Source: Eubacteriales bacterium (GTDB lineage: Bacteria > Bacillota > Clostridia > Lachnospirales > Lachnospiraceae). Taken from it: DNA of 64,000 nt. Location: contig JAUNPU010000005.1 of NCBI GenBank assembly GCA_030536555.1, positions 108,021 through 172,020 on the forward strand, read 5' to 3'. The position numbers and the translations under genes are program-made. The notes beneath the pieces were generated by a model that saw only the letters and a program-made list of their open reading frames with translations, was not told the origin of the DNA and did no database searches. The stretch's first letter is position 1. Each line of letters begins with the position of its first letter. Of this stretch, positions 51,701 through 61,523 are shown one piece after another.

Positions 51701-54700
51701 AGAACCATCTGCCTTCCGAAATGTCATGCCCGTCTCCCAGATGAGATACTCATACGGCTTTCCATCGGCGCGGCAGGTCGGAAGATTTTCGTAGGATACG
51801 GTTCTAGCTTTCTCATCTTCTGCATCACCCGGTATGGTCCTCAACGGAGCCATTGAAAGTAACTGGTATTCCTCCGCAGCTTCTTCGTCTGCAGCCTTCA
51901 CTCTGCGGTACAGACCAAATGTAACCGTTTCTGGACGGTTCTCATTGCTTGTCCATACCTTCGTTGCCGCAATGGAAGTCGTCTTCATCCTGTTCGTGAT
52001 GGAAAGCTGACCTTGATTGCCATTTTCCACATTCGGATTCGGGATAAATATCCCGGACACTCCGTCAGGTTGCGACGTATAGCCCGGCATCGGCGTCTCT
52101 TTTACAAAATACTCTGCCGGTTGCCCGTCATACTGATAGTACAGGTTTTTAAATGTAGCTGTCCACTTAGGCTCAGTCGTCGCACTTACCGATTCAGTCA
52201 GAACATTTCCGGCTGCATCCCTGACCGCTTCCTCACCCGCTGCCGTTTCTGCTTTCCGATACAAGGTCACGGTAACGCTTTTCGGACGATCATTCAGACT
52301 GTTCTCGTCTCCTGACCAGTTCTTCGTGAAGGTAATCTCCACCTCGGGCTGATATGTGTTGGTGACTGTCCAGAGTTTCCCGTCAATATTGCTGTCCGAT
52401 GCAACCGTATACTTCGGCTGTGCGTAGTGTGTCCTTCCGGTTCCACCGGTTTTTTCAATGATACGGTACTCCGCTTTGTCTGACGCATTGGTTTCAGTAT
52501 CTGTGTTCGGCATGTACTTCGCAAGATTTGTCCACTGAACCCATGCATTTTCCTGACTGCCTGCTGTTTCAGTACTGAATGTAACAACACCCTCCTCTGG
52601 CTTCCGGTCTTCCACCGGATACAGTACCCGGGAATCCGCTTTCGTCCATGCACTGTCGTCCGTGCTTCCCTCTCCTCTCCGCTGAAGTTCAATCTCCACC
52701 GTTACGTTATCGCGGAATCCATCCTGGTTCTTGTTATCTTCCCAGACCTTCTGCGCTCGCAGGGTCTTCGTTCCATCAACTCCCTGGATTTCCAACGTAT
52801 TGGTGATATTGGACCGGTACTGCTTCGCGGCTGCGTCAAGCCCCGTATGCACCTCGCTCTCAGTATATCCGGCAGGTACGTTTTCTTCGACAGCGCGATA
52901 CTGATACTCCACAATCGCGCCGGAAGCATCTGTGCCGTATCTGGGTAAGTCCTTGATTGTTGCCGCTCCTGTATTCCCGGATGGTACAGCAACGGTAAGA
53001 GTCAGGGGATCAGAACTGCCTGGTTTGGTATAGTCCTTCCACGCAGTATCCGGTTCACCCGTAGTTTTTCTCTGTACCGTAAGCGTCACACTGCCATGAT
53101 CCGGTCTGATTCCATAGAAATTATCAGAATCAACCCAGGTCTTCGCCGCCTTCAACGATACCGTATCCAGTGTGTTGACGAGTTTAAACCCTATGGAATT
53201 ATGTTCATCTGCCTTCTTGCCTTCATTCGTTCCTGAACAGGTATAAACAAACTTCTGCCCGGAAGAACCATCATTGGATTTCGGTACTTCATATAACGTT
53301 CCATCAGAATTCCTGTAAAACTCCCTGATAAAGTAGTAATACTCCTTTCCGTCCGGGGCATACTTAAACAGACCAATTACACCATCCGTTGTGGATTCGC
53401 CTTTCCCATCATTGCCCAGATCAAGGCGGAACTTCCATGTGTCTTCTGTAAGGTATGTGTCTTCCGTTGCATCCCATACAAGCGTTGCCGCAGCTTCCGG
53501 CACCAGATATATGGATTCATTTTCCGCTGTGATAACTGGAAGACTGCTGTCCGTTGTCCGGTAGAGCTTCAATACAACTTTACTTGGCTTCCAGCGTGTT
53601 TCGGCTTCGCAGTCTGAATCGCCTTCCCAGTTCTTTGTTCCGGAAATACCGATGTAATCTGTATCATCTGTACTTGGGTAGCTGTTCTGAAACTGTATGG
53701 ACTTATCATCAAGAGCCTTCTCCGCAGCTAAAATATCACTCATAGGAACCGTTTCCATTGTTCCCTTGCCCCTGATCAGTGTATCCACAGGATTCAGAAC
53801 CGAATATCCGTTGGTCTTTGTCTCTGATACCCAGTAATACCACTCGTAGCCATTTGGCGCGTACTGAGGCAGGTTGCTGTACCTGAATGTAGTTTTTTCA
53901 TTCTCCGCTCCGGATGTTTCAAAGCCGAACTTGCCCGGATATGTCTTTAACAGGTCCTTCTGAATCGTGTACAGAAGCAGCACCTCCTGCCCATTCTTCC
54001 AGCTCTTCATGGCACGGTTCAACTGAACCTGAATCTCAGGATACGACTCTGTTCCGTAAGGAGTAACCCATTTCTTGACTGCCTGAACTTCCCTTTCTCC
54101 CGTTTCCGTCACCGTATTGGTAAACGTAAATTCCCTGTTTTCAGAAATCCACTGAAAATCATCGCGCAGCAGTGTTCCATCAGTGCCATATATGGGTTCA
54201 CCGTTGATGGCTGCCTCGCTGACAGCATACTCAATCTCATATCCCTCGGAATCAAATTTTGGAAGGATATGGAGCATATCAGTACTATCTGTTCCAGCTT
54301 TCTGGAACTCTCCAAAGGTAAATGAGCAGCCATCTTTTGTTGCAGGTTTGATATCAATTCGTCCCACATCGCCCGGTTCAATATCTCTTAAAGTTCCATT
54401 CTCACCACTTATCTGTGCCAGTGGAAACTTCTCAAGATATCGCGCATCAATCAGGGGCTTCTCTCCGCCAACAACCTTTTGGAATGTTTTATCTGTATCA
54501 TTCAGTCGTCTCCAGAGAAGCTCCAGCGTGATCGTCGGCATATCAGCTTCGCGCATCAGCTTTCCAGCATCGCCAAGTTTAAATATCTTCCTGCCGGACT
54601 TATATACCGTATCCTCCGGTACGTTCACGATCACACCGTCTTGAGGTGCAAATTCAAAGTTAAGATACGCTGCATCATCGTCCTTGTGCTGTGCCTCGTA

Positions 54701-57700
54701 ATCGGACTGGCAGAGCGCACCATTCAGACCGTCCTGACTTCTCAGAACATCCCACAAACGTTCCTGATCTACTCCGGTGGCAATTAATCTGCTCAGAGCT
54801 CCCGGCTTCAGATAGTAGGTCTTATATCCGGCGCCGTTGGAATGAAGCAGTTCCTGAACGGAATATGCATAGTGATGTCCTTCACTATCATAAACCGGAA
54901 GATTGTCAAAGGTACAGATCCAGTGCCAGTGGTCCGCATCCGTAGTGGTGTCCCACTGACGGTCAATGTAGCCCGGAACCATCTCTTTATTCTTGACCCA
55001 GTTCCCCGTCTCTGCCTCTCTGGTCCACCAGGTTCTCCACAATGTCACATACAGATCCGGGCGTGCCATCCCCTCCCTGCGGTCATCTTTCCAGACTTTA
55101 TGCACTGTATATGTGGTCAGCGTCTCTTCCAGTTTATTCTGAATCCGATAGCTGGCCTGATCGGAGGTATGATGATCTCCTACTGTATAACTGTCTGGTG
55201 TTACCATTGCAATATAGCGGACCGGTTTCTGTGTTAACGTGGGGCTTTCCGCTCCCGGTTCCCAGTGATTGACCCAGATGTTAATGTCCACTTTGTTGTC
55301 ATTTACTTCTGCCCGGACGGATACCTCACCATCCGTATCCGTGATTACCAGTTCCTTCTCTGTGATGCTGTACTCATACAGCCTTCCCTCTTCGTCATAC
55401 TTAGGAAGGTTGGAACAGGTGGTCTGATAATCGTTCCCGTTATTCAGTGTCAAATCATACGGGAATCCAGGTGCTGGAACCATATTCAGGTCCGAAGTTT
55501 TGTTCTTAACCCGATCAAGGGAGACAACGACCTCCGGATGCTGTGCTACATATGCGTCAATCCACTGCTTTTCCACCTGGATATCCAGCATACCGATTCT
55601 GGTATTCGTCAGGATATAGTTGTCCCGATAACCTTTTTCAGGGATATCCTTCGATGTCGTAGTCACTTTGTAATAATATTCAGCAGCCTGCAGGATTCCG
55701 ACTGGCGCAGCAAAATCACCATTCCTCTCCCCAAGCTCCAGATCTGTTCCGTAATAAGCCCACAGATTCTCCGGAAGCCATGACGGGTTCGTCAGTTGAG
55801 AATCTGCAGAATTCACCCACGACTGATAGGTATACTTACTGTAATCATCCGCCTCCCCACCCACAGCAATTTCCAGGACACGGAACTGATTATAATACTC
55901 TGCTTTTATCTTTCCAGTCTGTACCGCTGACTTATTACAGATTTTCATACGTCCAAACCAGTTACAGTCACCATTTAACGTAAGAGTGTAATACTCTCCT
56001 GGAGTGGTTGCTATATTCTGAGTGTAATCGTAAGCTTCGTCTGCCAGATCCGTCTCGGTCGGCCGCTTTACAAACTGCCAGCCTTTATCCCTGGTATACA
56101 CCTGCAGTGCGACTACCACGTTCCCGCGGATATCATCCCCGGCATGATCGTCTTTCCACTCTTTTCTTACCTCAATCCACTCACTTCCTCCTGGCATGTA
56201 GTTGGTAATGACTCCAATCGGGCGCTTAAGACCGTATTTGCTCAAGTCGGCTCCGATTCGTTTCTCCGTCTCATAGGTATCCAGATGTCCCGGATAGTTA
56301 CTTTCCACTGCAGGACTCGTACCTGTCTCCTCAACCGTATACCGATAAGCTTCTCCGGTTGCCGGATTATACTTTTCCAGCTGTACTCCGTCCCCAAATG
56401 ACTGAATCACCGTCTCTGCAGATATAGCGGTTCCATCACTGCCCTGCATACTTACTATGGCAGAATCTGGCACCTCCGTCCAGCTGCCTTCGTTTAAGCT
56501 GTTGGTGGCTGTTTTACAAACCCATGCCTTATCAAAAATGACCTGATTCTTTGAAGCATCCAGTCTCCACTGGAACCGGACACTTCCCACCGTTACGTTC
56601 TGACCGCCGGCTTCCCGATTCACCTGCAGAATTACCCAGGATGTATCATCAGCCTCGGCATCAACCGTGGCAGCGGAAAGAGGTGCTGACCAGACCTTTT
56701 TCACCTTGATGTCAATGGCATCGATTAACTTGTTGGTGATAGTCACCGTCTTGCTGCTGGTATCCGGATCGGTCATCTCCTCATAATGCACCCGGAAATG
56801 ATGATTGTCCATATCAAAACTGCCTGTTCCATCCGCATTGTCCGCAACGGTACTGAGGCTCGGCTCTTTCAAATCCTCCTCTGAATTCCGGTAATCTTTC
56901 ACCGCTTTCTCACGAACAGAATACCTGTATTCATATCCATACTCGTCATACTTCGGCAGCCCCTCAAGCTTCCGCTCAAATGTCGATGTCTCCTCCCGGA
57001 ATGTGCCAAGCGTCACCTCTTTTTCGAGCGCATTGAACGCGGTATCCGCTTCCCAGGCTTCGGGCTTTTCCTTATCCGCTTCCATCGGCTTTTGATCTGC
57101 ATCCAGTCTTCTCTTCTGTCTGGTAACTTCCAGAACAACATCTGCTTCCAGAAGCTGGTATGCTTTGGCATCCCACTGCTTCTTTACCGTCAAATCTGCG
57201 TCGTCCTCCAGGCAGTTGCGAATCGTCTCTCCGTTTCCGATAAAACCATTTTGGGCGTATTCCTCTGTGCTTTCCTGCCACGTTTCAGCGCCGCCTGTGG
57301 CTTTCACCACGGTGCCCACATGCTGCTTATACAGCGGGCTTGCCATATTTTCTTTGGCAAGATATACATATTCATAACCGTTTTCATCAAAACGCGGAAG
57401 CAGCAGGTTTTCATTTCCCGCAGTCTGCTTTACATTATAGACTTTCTCATCCGGTGTGATGTCTAAATCTATCTTTGTATATCCCACTACCGGGGAAGCT
57501 GTCAGATAATTAGCTTTTCCGTCCTGCGGATACCGAACCAGATCAAAGCTTCCATCCGTTGGACGCTGCGTCCTGTCTTCCCCGTCCCGCCACTCTTTCG
57601 TGAACTGCATCTCAGTCTGACCGTTCAGCGTGCAGGTCAGTGTGCCTCCTTCATGGAGTTTGTCCGGTACATTGGAAAAGTTACCCACATTCAGCAGCTT

Positions 57701-60241
57701 CGTGCTGTACGTCACACCGCTCAGATTCAGAGAAGGGTCTGCCGGTTCCGGACTTCCAGGCATCCATACGCCAACCGGCTCCAGCCAATAGGTATACGGG
57801 TTACCCTGTTCCCTTTCAAATTCCGGAAGATTCGATATTGTGATACTGCCGTCTGGGACAATCCGGAAGTTGGTATTCAGAAGGTCTGCCAGTTTCTGCA
57901 CTCCAGCTTCATCGATATCGGTTTCCTGGTCACCCACAGATCGTTTCAAGACAAAGTGCTGCCTGATGGTATCTGTATCCGGTCTGATGGTGCTGTTCCA
58001 GGCATCTTTCCACTCCAGATTTGCCTGGAATGTGGTCTTATGGGTATAGGTGACAGCCGCATTAACACCTGTTTCTGGCGTTTTTTCCTCTTTGATATAG
58101 TTCCCCGTATAGTCAGGAAATCCCACGGAATAAGTAATCGGGCTTCCATTGACGTCATATTTTGGAAGAGTATTCCATAGCTGATGATACCAGTGCCCGT
58201 CTTTTATCATACTCTGGTTTTCAACAAACACCGGCTCCCCGGTTAATCCCAGAACGCTCTTCGCCGCCTCTTCTGTAACTTCCGCTTTGACCCCGCCAAT
58301 CTCATAATACAACGTAATTCCATCCGCATAAGCTGTTTTGCCCGGACGATGTTTTCCGTTATTATTGTTATCATTCCACTCGGCATTGACAATGTAGTTG
58401 TCCAGCTTTTCGGAATAAGTGAAGTTCACCGTAACGGCATCCGTCGTGCTCTCCTCGATGGCTCCCACAATCTGCTCGCTCGCACAAAAATGCGTGTACC
58501 TGCCGTCCATATCGGCAGATGTCGGATCTGTGATCTTCACATCCACGCTGGCTGGAACGGTAATCGTGATCTCACTGTTCTCTGTTACCGTGATTTTACC
58601 GTTCTGAGCCTGCGCCGGATCTGTCCACTTATTCCAATCCGTATTGCTCTCGCCTTTCTTCTTCCAGTACACCTCATACGAAAAGCTCTCCTGCGGTGCT
58701 TCTGATGTATCCTTATAAAGAACATTCCTGATGGTGATTTGGCGGGTCTTCAGAACTGCCCTGTAAATCACCGGTTCCTCATCTTCATTTAAGATCCCTG
58801 CATCCAGCGGAGTCACACGGCTGATTTCATACCCGTCCACATCCGTCAGCTCCTGCGACACCATACTCTCAGGCACGTCACTGACTACAAACAGCCAGGT
58901 ATTCTCATCCTCGTCCTCTGTTTCTCTCTGCACCCAGACAGATGGACTGGCGATTTCATCATCATTGATGTACTGCGACACATCCTCTGCTTCTTTAATC
59001 CCGACTTCGCCCCGAATCTCCTCCGGAACAATCCCTTCCAGAATCCCGGTCCCCGGGCGAAGCCCATATCTGTTGCCCTCATCCTCCCAGGTAATGCTTC
59101 CCACGATGTCCTTTGTATGCTCCAGGTTCATCATCAGCCTGTTCTGTACTGCCGGTTCCAGCGTCACCTCCATCACACCGCCGTCATAGGCGCCATCCTC
59201 CCGGTCAGCGAAGGCGGTCCGGTTCTGGTAATAGAGGGCAAAGCCTTCCGGCAGGGATTCCAGGGTTGCAAAGAGGTATAGCGGCTCCTGGCTCTCCGGA
59301 TTCACAGCCAGTGCGTGGCGCACCTGCCAGGTGCCGGTCAGACCATCGTCGGACAGACTCAGCTCTGTCTCAATCCGGTCTGCGAAGCATGTCGGGTAAG
59401 CATCGCCGTCTGCGCTCCAGGTAAGGGTCGGGGCAGACTTCTCCCAGGTCTCCTGCGCCCACCGGGGCAGGCTCTCCGGCTCCATGCCGTCGGCGTCCAG
59501 CATTATCAGCTCACCGGACAGATCGTGGAACGGCACGCAGTAATACTCGGTGATATGCTCGCTGTCGTCAGCCTGCGCCGCATCGTCGTACTCTCCATCC
59601 TCATTCTGGTAAAGGATGGCGAAGGCATCGCTGGCAGACGCCACCGGACGCAGCTCGTATACGCAGTCCTCCCCTGCCGTATCCTTAAGAGGAAGAGGCT
59701 CTGTCTCATACTGCCAGCCGGTCACACTCACCGCATCCGCGGGAAACGCAGCCTCATCCACTGCATCCATATCCTCTGAATCCAGCGCCGGGTCTGCGCC
59801 CTCTCCATCCCAGAGCAACGGAATCTCCTCGTCAAAAGCCTCATCGTCAGGCTCTTCATTGGAAGGCGTGCTGACCGAAACCTCGCCGTCTTTCATGGCG
59901 GTGCGCCTGATTCTGGCGCCGTACCAGGGCTTTCCGTTGCGGTACAGCCGCATGCCTACCCGGTCGTGATCCACCTTCGCCTGGTCTGTCTCCAGGAATT
60001 CCAGAGTCGCCCGCGCCACAACGGTTTCGATTCCGCTTTCATTGCTGGGGGTGGCATCCGGATCCGTCGTCTGGGAATCCGTGCTCCGACCCGTCCCTTC
60101 GAAGCCGGAAGTCCGGCCTTCCTGAAGGGGCATATCCAGAATGCCCGCCAGCGTCGTCATGTTGCCCAGAATATTCGTCGATATCAACGTGACGATCAAA
60201 AATGCCGCAATTCTCCTTTGAAACTGATGTAACTTCCCCAT
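48782..60241 (-). CDS. Giant sortase-anchored Cna-B repeat protein (3819 residues)
   Basis: A signal peptide (GKLHQFQRRIAAFLIVTLIS and following) is followed by about 500 residues with no clear repeats, then about 20 Cna-B-like beta-sandwich modules of 100-150 residues. Each starts with a K-x-W-x-D-type strand and RP(D/x) turn (for example IKVTKVWDDKDNQDGLRPDE) and ends with a NT(L/Y)E-like Asn. Many such modules form internal isopeptide bonds, giving mechanical strength. The last, ALEVGKTLQSGVNREFGFQV, is of a pilin-tip kind. A Gly and Pro linker, LPKTGDTSGG, a hydrophobic helix and a basic tail complete the sortase signal. Start at 60241 (AAGGAGAG) rather than a TTG seven codons upstream. 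Expected role: adhesin or stalk. No sortase gene or partner pilin lies nearby. Confidence 0.95.
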   Translation of the reverse strand: MGKLHQFQRRIAAFLIVTLISTNILGNMTTLAGILDMPLQEGRTSGFEGTGRSTDSQTTDPDATPSNESGIETVVARATLEFLETDQAKVDHDRVGMRLYRNGKPWYGARIRRTAMKDGEVSVSTPSNEEPDDEAFDEEIPLLWDGEGADPALDSEDMDAVDEAAFPADAVSVTGWQYETEPLPLKDTAGEDCVYELRPVASASDAFAILYQNEDGEYDDAAQADDSEHITEYYCVPFHDLSGELIMLDADGMEPESLPRWAQETWEKSAPTLTWSADGDAYPTCFADRIETELSLSDDGLTGTWQVRHALAVNPESQEPLYLFATLESLPEGFALYYQNRTAFADREDGAYDGGVMEVTLEPAVQNRLMMNLEHTKDIVGSITWEDEGNRYGLRPGTGILEGIVPEEIRGEVGIKEAEDVSQYINDDEIASPSVWVQRETEDEDENTWLFVVSDVPESMVSQELTDVDGYEISRVTPLDAGILNEDEEPVIYRAVLKTRQITIRNVLYKDTSEAPQESFSYEVYWKKKGESNTDWNKWTDPAQAQNGKITVTENSEITITVPASVDVKITDPTSADMDGRYTHFCASEQIVGAIEESTTDAVTVNFTYSEKLDNYIVNAEWNDNNNNGKHRPGKTAYADGITLYYEIGGVKAEVTEEAAKSVLGLTGEPVFVENQSMIKDGHWYHQLWNTLPKYDVNGSPITYSVGFPDYTGNYIKEEKTPETGVNAAVTYTHKTTFQANLEWKDAWNSTIRPDTDTIRQHFVLKRSVGDQETDIDEAGVQKLADLLNTNFRIVPDGSITISNLPEFEREQGNPYTYWLEPVGVWMPGSPEPADPSLNLSGVTYSTKLLNVGNFSNVPDKLHEGGTLTCTLNGQTEMQFTKEWRDGEDRTQRPTDGSFDLVRYPQDGKANYLTASPVVGYTKIDLDITPDEKVYNVKQTAGNENLLLPRFDENGYEYVYLAKENMASPLYKQHVGTVVKATGGAETWQESTEEYAQNGFIGNGETIRNCLEDDADLTVKKQWDAKAYQLLEADVVLEVTRQKRRLDADQKPMEADKEKPEAWEADTAFNALEKEVTLGTFREETSTFERKLEGLPKYDEYGYEYRYSVREKAVKDYRNSEEDLKEPSLSTVADNADGTGSFDMDNHHFRVHYEEMTDPDTSSKTVTITNKLIDAIDIKVKKVWSAPLSAATVDAEADDTSWVILQVNREAGGQNVTVGSVRFQWRLDASKNQVIFDKAWVCKTATNSLNEGSWTEVPDSAIVSMQGSDGTAISAETVIQSFGDGVQLEKYNPATGEAYRYTVEETGTSPAVESNYPGHLDTYETEKRIGADLSKYGLKRPIGVITNYMPGGSEWIEVRKEWKDDHAGDDIRGNVVVALQVYTRDKGWQFVKRPTETDLADEAYDYTQNIATTPGEYYTLTLNGDCNWFGRMKICNKSAVQTGKIKAEYYNQFRVLEIAVGGEADDYSKYTYQSWVNSADSQLTNPSWLPENLWAYYGTDLELGERNGDFAAPVGILQAAEYYYKVTTTSKDIPEKGYRDNYILTNTRIGMLDIQVEKQWIDAYVAQHPEVVVSLDRVKNKTSDLNMVPAPGFPYDLTLNNGNDYQTTCSNLPKYDEEGRLYEYSITEKELVITDTDGEVSVRAEVNDNKVDINIWVNHWEPGAESPTLTQKPVRYIAMVTPDSYTVGDHHTSDQASYRIQNKLEETLTTYTVHKVWKDDRREGMARPDLYVTLWRTWWTREAETGNWVKNKEMVPGYIDRQWDTTTDADHWHWICTFDNLPVYDSEGHHYAYSVQELLHSNGAGYKTYYLKPGALSRLIATGVDQERLWDVLRSQDGLNGALCQSDYEAQHKDDDAAYLNFEFAPQDGVIVNVPEDTVYKSGRKIFKLGDAGKLMREADMPTITLELLWRRLNDTDKTFQKVVGGEKPLIDARYLEKFPLAQISGENGTLRDIEPGDVGRIDIKPATKDGCSFTFGEFQKAGTDSTDMLHILPKFDSEGYEIEYAVSEAAINGEPIYGTDGTLLRDDFQWISENREFTFTNTVTETGEREVQAVKKWVTPYGTESYPEIQVQLNRAMKSWKNGQEVLLLYTIQKDLLKTYPGKFGFETSGAENEKTTFRYSNLPQYAPNGYEWYYWVSETKTNGYSVLNPVDTLIRGKGTMETVPMSDILAAEKALDDKSIQFQNSYPSTDDTDYIGISGTKNWEGDSDCEAETRWKPSKVVLKLYRTTDSSLPVITAENESIYLVPEAAATLVWDATEDTYLTEDTWKFRLDLGNDGKGESTTDGVIGLFKYAPDGKEYYYFIREFYRNSDGTLYEVPKSNDGSSGQKFVYTCSGTNEGKKADEHNSIGFKLVNTLDTVSLKAAKTWVDSDNFYGIRPDHGSVTLTVQRKTTGEPDTAWKDYTKPGSSDPLTLTVAVPSGNTGAATIKDLPRYGTDASGAIVEYQYRAVEENVPAGYTESEVHTGLDAAAKQYRSNITNTLEIQGVDGTKTLRAQKVWEDNKNQDGFRDNVTVEIELQRRGEGSTDDSAWTKADSRVLYPVEDRKPEEGVVTFSTETAGSQENAWVQWTNLAKYMPNTDTETNASDKAEYRIIEKTGGTGRTHYAQPKYTVASDSNIDGKLWTVTNTYQPEVEITFTKNWSGDENSLNDRPKSVTVTLYRKAETAAGEEAVRDAAGNVLTESVSATTEPKWTATFKNLYYQYDGQPAEYFVKETPMPGYTSQPDGVSGIFIPNPNVENGNQGQLSITNRMKTTSIAATKVWTSNENRPETVTFGLYRRVKAADEEAAEEYQLLSMAPLRTIPGDAEDEKARTVSYENLPTCRADGKPYEYLIWETGMTFRKADGSEQAVSMPNPTEVLAAADSSIVLSDIGYTVSLEHVTDVDDPEADGYHRTEEIKNRLHIAEIKVTKVWDDKDNQDGLRPDEINVSLYRSEQSGSEKAVPDAGETESLGTLVGTKTLEPTEEPSKWTTASWSNLPVKNPVTGATYDYRVAEEVPEYYTATIMESDSDDDSKTDGVVNLADGVTRNLTLTNRHAAAVMTVGVRKSWQDDADGVQSGRPESVTFKLWRKVGTADAESAVYQNDETVPEIAVNDSNGWNAEQAWTNLPVMEDGEKISYYVEETSGLDGRYMAVYKAGEQPATTVFGEAGVSGDETKKGDDSANNQIIQVSNYWTGREFYAKKLWDDDRNGSGNWDGIRPGTVTLRLYADGVAAERPDIVLDGSRNVNAEQSEACEQDSWLAVWKNLPRYDREVTDDTKRLIEYTVEEVDVPKDYAVEIATSADWHGVTSDGAVRVTNTHEPYTTSYTVRKYWTGDEDWKEDVRPDSIRMQLYMTDAAGAEQPVGDPVEVKAEENWEYTWDNLLKLQNKGTEEQPQSVEIYYYAKELDTAGYIAVASGSNAILNTMQTTGLRVTKEWEDTDDYYGMRPDQITVGLQRRLAEGRAWTTLPTAKAELEMTSEHDWGTVEFTGLPTHDKSDRPYQYRAVELEIDGSRVIDGEAAGYRVSYEHHPNVLTAHGTTEITNTLIAGALEVGKTLQSGVNREFGFQVTLTVNGEAKVYRGPYRKAAKEEDIQAAVPQTPGEDGIIAIQGGERFRIDGIPQGAVYTMTEQETAGYHLVEKTGDTGAIAADTVAGAEFTNRRRSGGGGGGGTTGGSTRPAELVKPVEPKPTEPAKPVDPLQPAEPINPTDPTQPGIPGLPNIPVTPDRRPELPPGTIVEIHAPGDPYGDPIYRGPYDPDRGFEGILPPGDYLMLTIGEDEVPLAQLLIHVDENGIPLGTLPKTGDTSGGIPAALLAAIFAGSAAGVVMLRRKEEEEGQS

Positions 60242-60302
60242 ATACACTCTCCTTGCGTACAATATGCCTGTTTTTCATCCCAAAAGGCATGTATTTGAAA
60301 CT

Positions 60303-60331
60303 ATCATACCATTTTCGCTGCATAATTACAA
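60303..60331 (-). promoter_or_regulatory. Predicted promoter of the giant surface protein gene
   Basis: TTGTAA (60326-60331) and TATGAT (60303-60308), 17 bases apart, about 60 bases before the ATG. Confidence 0.5.
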
Positions 60332-60431
60332 TATTGACATACTGCTTTCATTTTGTAATCCATATGTAACTCCAGTGCATTTCCCATGTAACCTCTTGCT
60401 TTAAAGCGTCAAAGTTTAAAGTAATAAAGTG

Positions 60432-60460
60432 TTGACTTTCTCATCCGGCTGGGGTAAAAT
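60432..60460 (+). promoter_or_regulatory. Predicted promoter of the aroF-tyrA-aroA operon
   Basis: TTGACT (60432-60437) and TAAAAT (60455-60460) are 17 bases apart, about 45 bases before the aroF start. No attenuator or T-box fits in the short leader. Confidence 0.7.
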
Positions 60461-60508
60461 ACGGATATTGGTTTTTCATTAAATTAAAACAGAACCGAGG
60501 GAAAACAT

Positions 60509-61522
60509 ATGATTATTATTATGAAACCGAACGCAACGGAGGAAGCGGTGCGCGGGGTCACCCGGGAAATTGAATCCAAAGGGCTGAAAGTACATTTATC
60601 CAAAGGTGACCAGGTCACCATCGTAGGCGTGGTAGGCGATAAGGGGCTGCTGCGCGGAGTGAATTTTGAGGTGGCGGAAGGTGTGGACAAGGTTGTGGCC
60701 GTCACCGAATCCTACAAGCTGGCGAACAAGAAGTTCCATCCGGAGGATTCCATCATCCATGTGGGCAACACCACCATCGGCCCCGGCAATCTCACCATTA
60801 TGGCCGGTCCCTGCGCTATCGAGAATCAGGAGCAGCTGATGCAGACGGCATTTGCCGTGAAGAAGTCGGGCGCCAACTTCCTGCGTGGCGGCGCATACAA
60901 GCCGCGTACCTCCCCCTACTCCTTCCAGGGGCTGGAGGAGGAAGGTCTGCGCTATATGAAGGAAGCCCGGGAAGCTACCGGACTGAACGTGATCTGCGAG
61001 GTCACCAGCGAACACGCCATCGAATCGGCTGTAAAATATGTAGATATGCTCCAGATCGGTGCCCGCAACATGCAGAATTTCGAACTGCTGAAGGAAGCAG
61101 GGCGTTCCGGCGTGCCGGTTCTGCTTAAGCGCGGTCTCTCTGCCACCATCGACGAGTGGCTGAACGCGGCGGAGTACATCATGTCCGAGGGCAATGAGAA
61201 CGTGGTTCTGTGCGAACGGGGCATCCGTACCTTTGAGACGGCAACACGGAATACCCTGGATATCAGCGCGGTTCCGGTCTTAAGAAGCCGCACCCATCTG
61301 CCGGTGATTGTGGATCCCAGCCATGCAACCGGAGTGCGCTCCTACGTGGCTCCTCTGGCAAAGTGTGCCATCGCCGCAGGTGCCGACGGCCTGATGATCG
61401 AGGTTCATCCGAATCCTGCCTGCGCCCTCTCCGACGGCCCTCAGTCTCTTACCTTTGAACAGTTTGACCGTCTGACCAGTGAGCTGCGGCCTTACGCGGC
61501 ACTTTCAGGAAGGAGTTTCTAA
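60509..61522 (+). CDS. aroF: 3-deoxy-7-phosphoheptulonate synthase (DAHP synthase), with N-terminal regulatory domain
   Basis: The 337-residue enzyme condenses phosphoenolpyruvate and erythrose 4-phosphate, the first step of aromatic amino acid synthesis. Its first 70 or so residues form a ferredoxin-like regulatory domain, as in Thermotoga-type enzymes where it confers Phe/Tyr inhibition. The catalytic barrel has IMAGPCAIEN, GGAYKPRTSPYSFQGL, CEVTSEH, QIGARNMQNF, LLKRGL, CERGIRTFE, VIVDPSHATG and LMIEVHPNP, which carry the metal and substrate residues. GAGGGA lies upstream of the ATG. The stop and the tyrA start are only 1 base apart. Confidence 0.97.
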   Translation: MIIIMKPNATEEAVRGVTREIESKGLKVHLSKGDQVTIVGVVGDKGLLRGVNFEVAEGVDKVVAVTESYKLANKKFHPEDSIIHVGNTTIGPGNLTIMAGPCAIENQEQLMQTAFAVKKSGANFLRGGAYKPRTSPYSFQGLEEEGLRYMKEAREATGLNVICEVTSEHAIESAVKYVDMLQIGARNMQNFELLKEAGRSGVPVLLKRGLSATIDEWLNAAEYIMSEGNENVVLCERGIRTFETATRNTLDISAVPVLRSRTHLPVIVDPSHATGVRSYVAPLAKCAIAAGADGLMIEVHPNPACALSDGPQSLTFEQFDRLTSELRPYAALSGRSF

Positions 61523-61523
61523 T

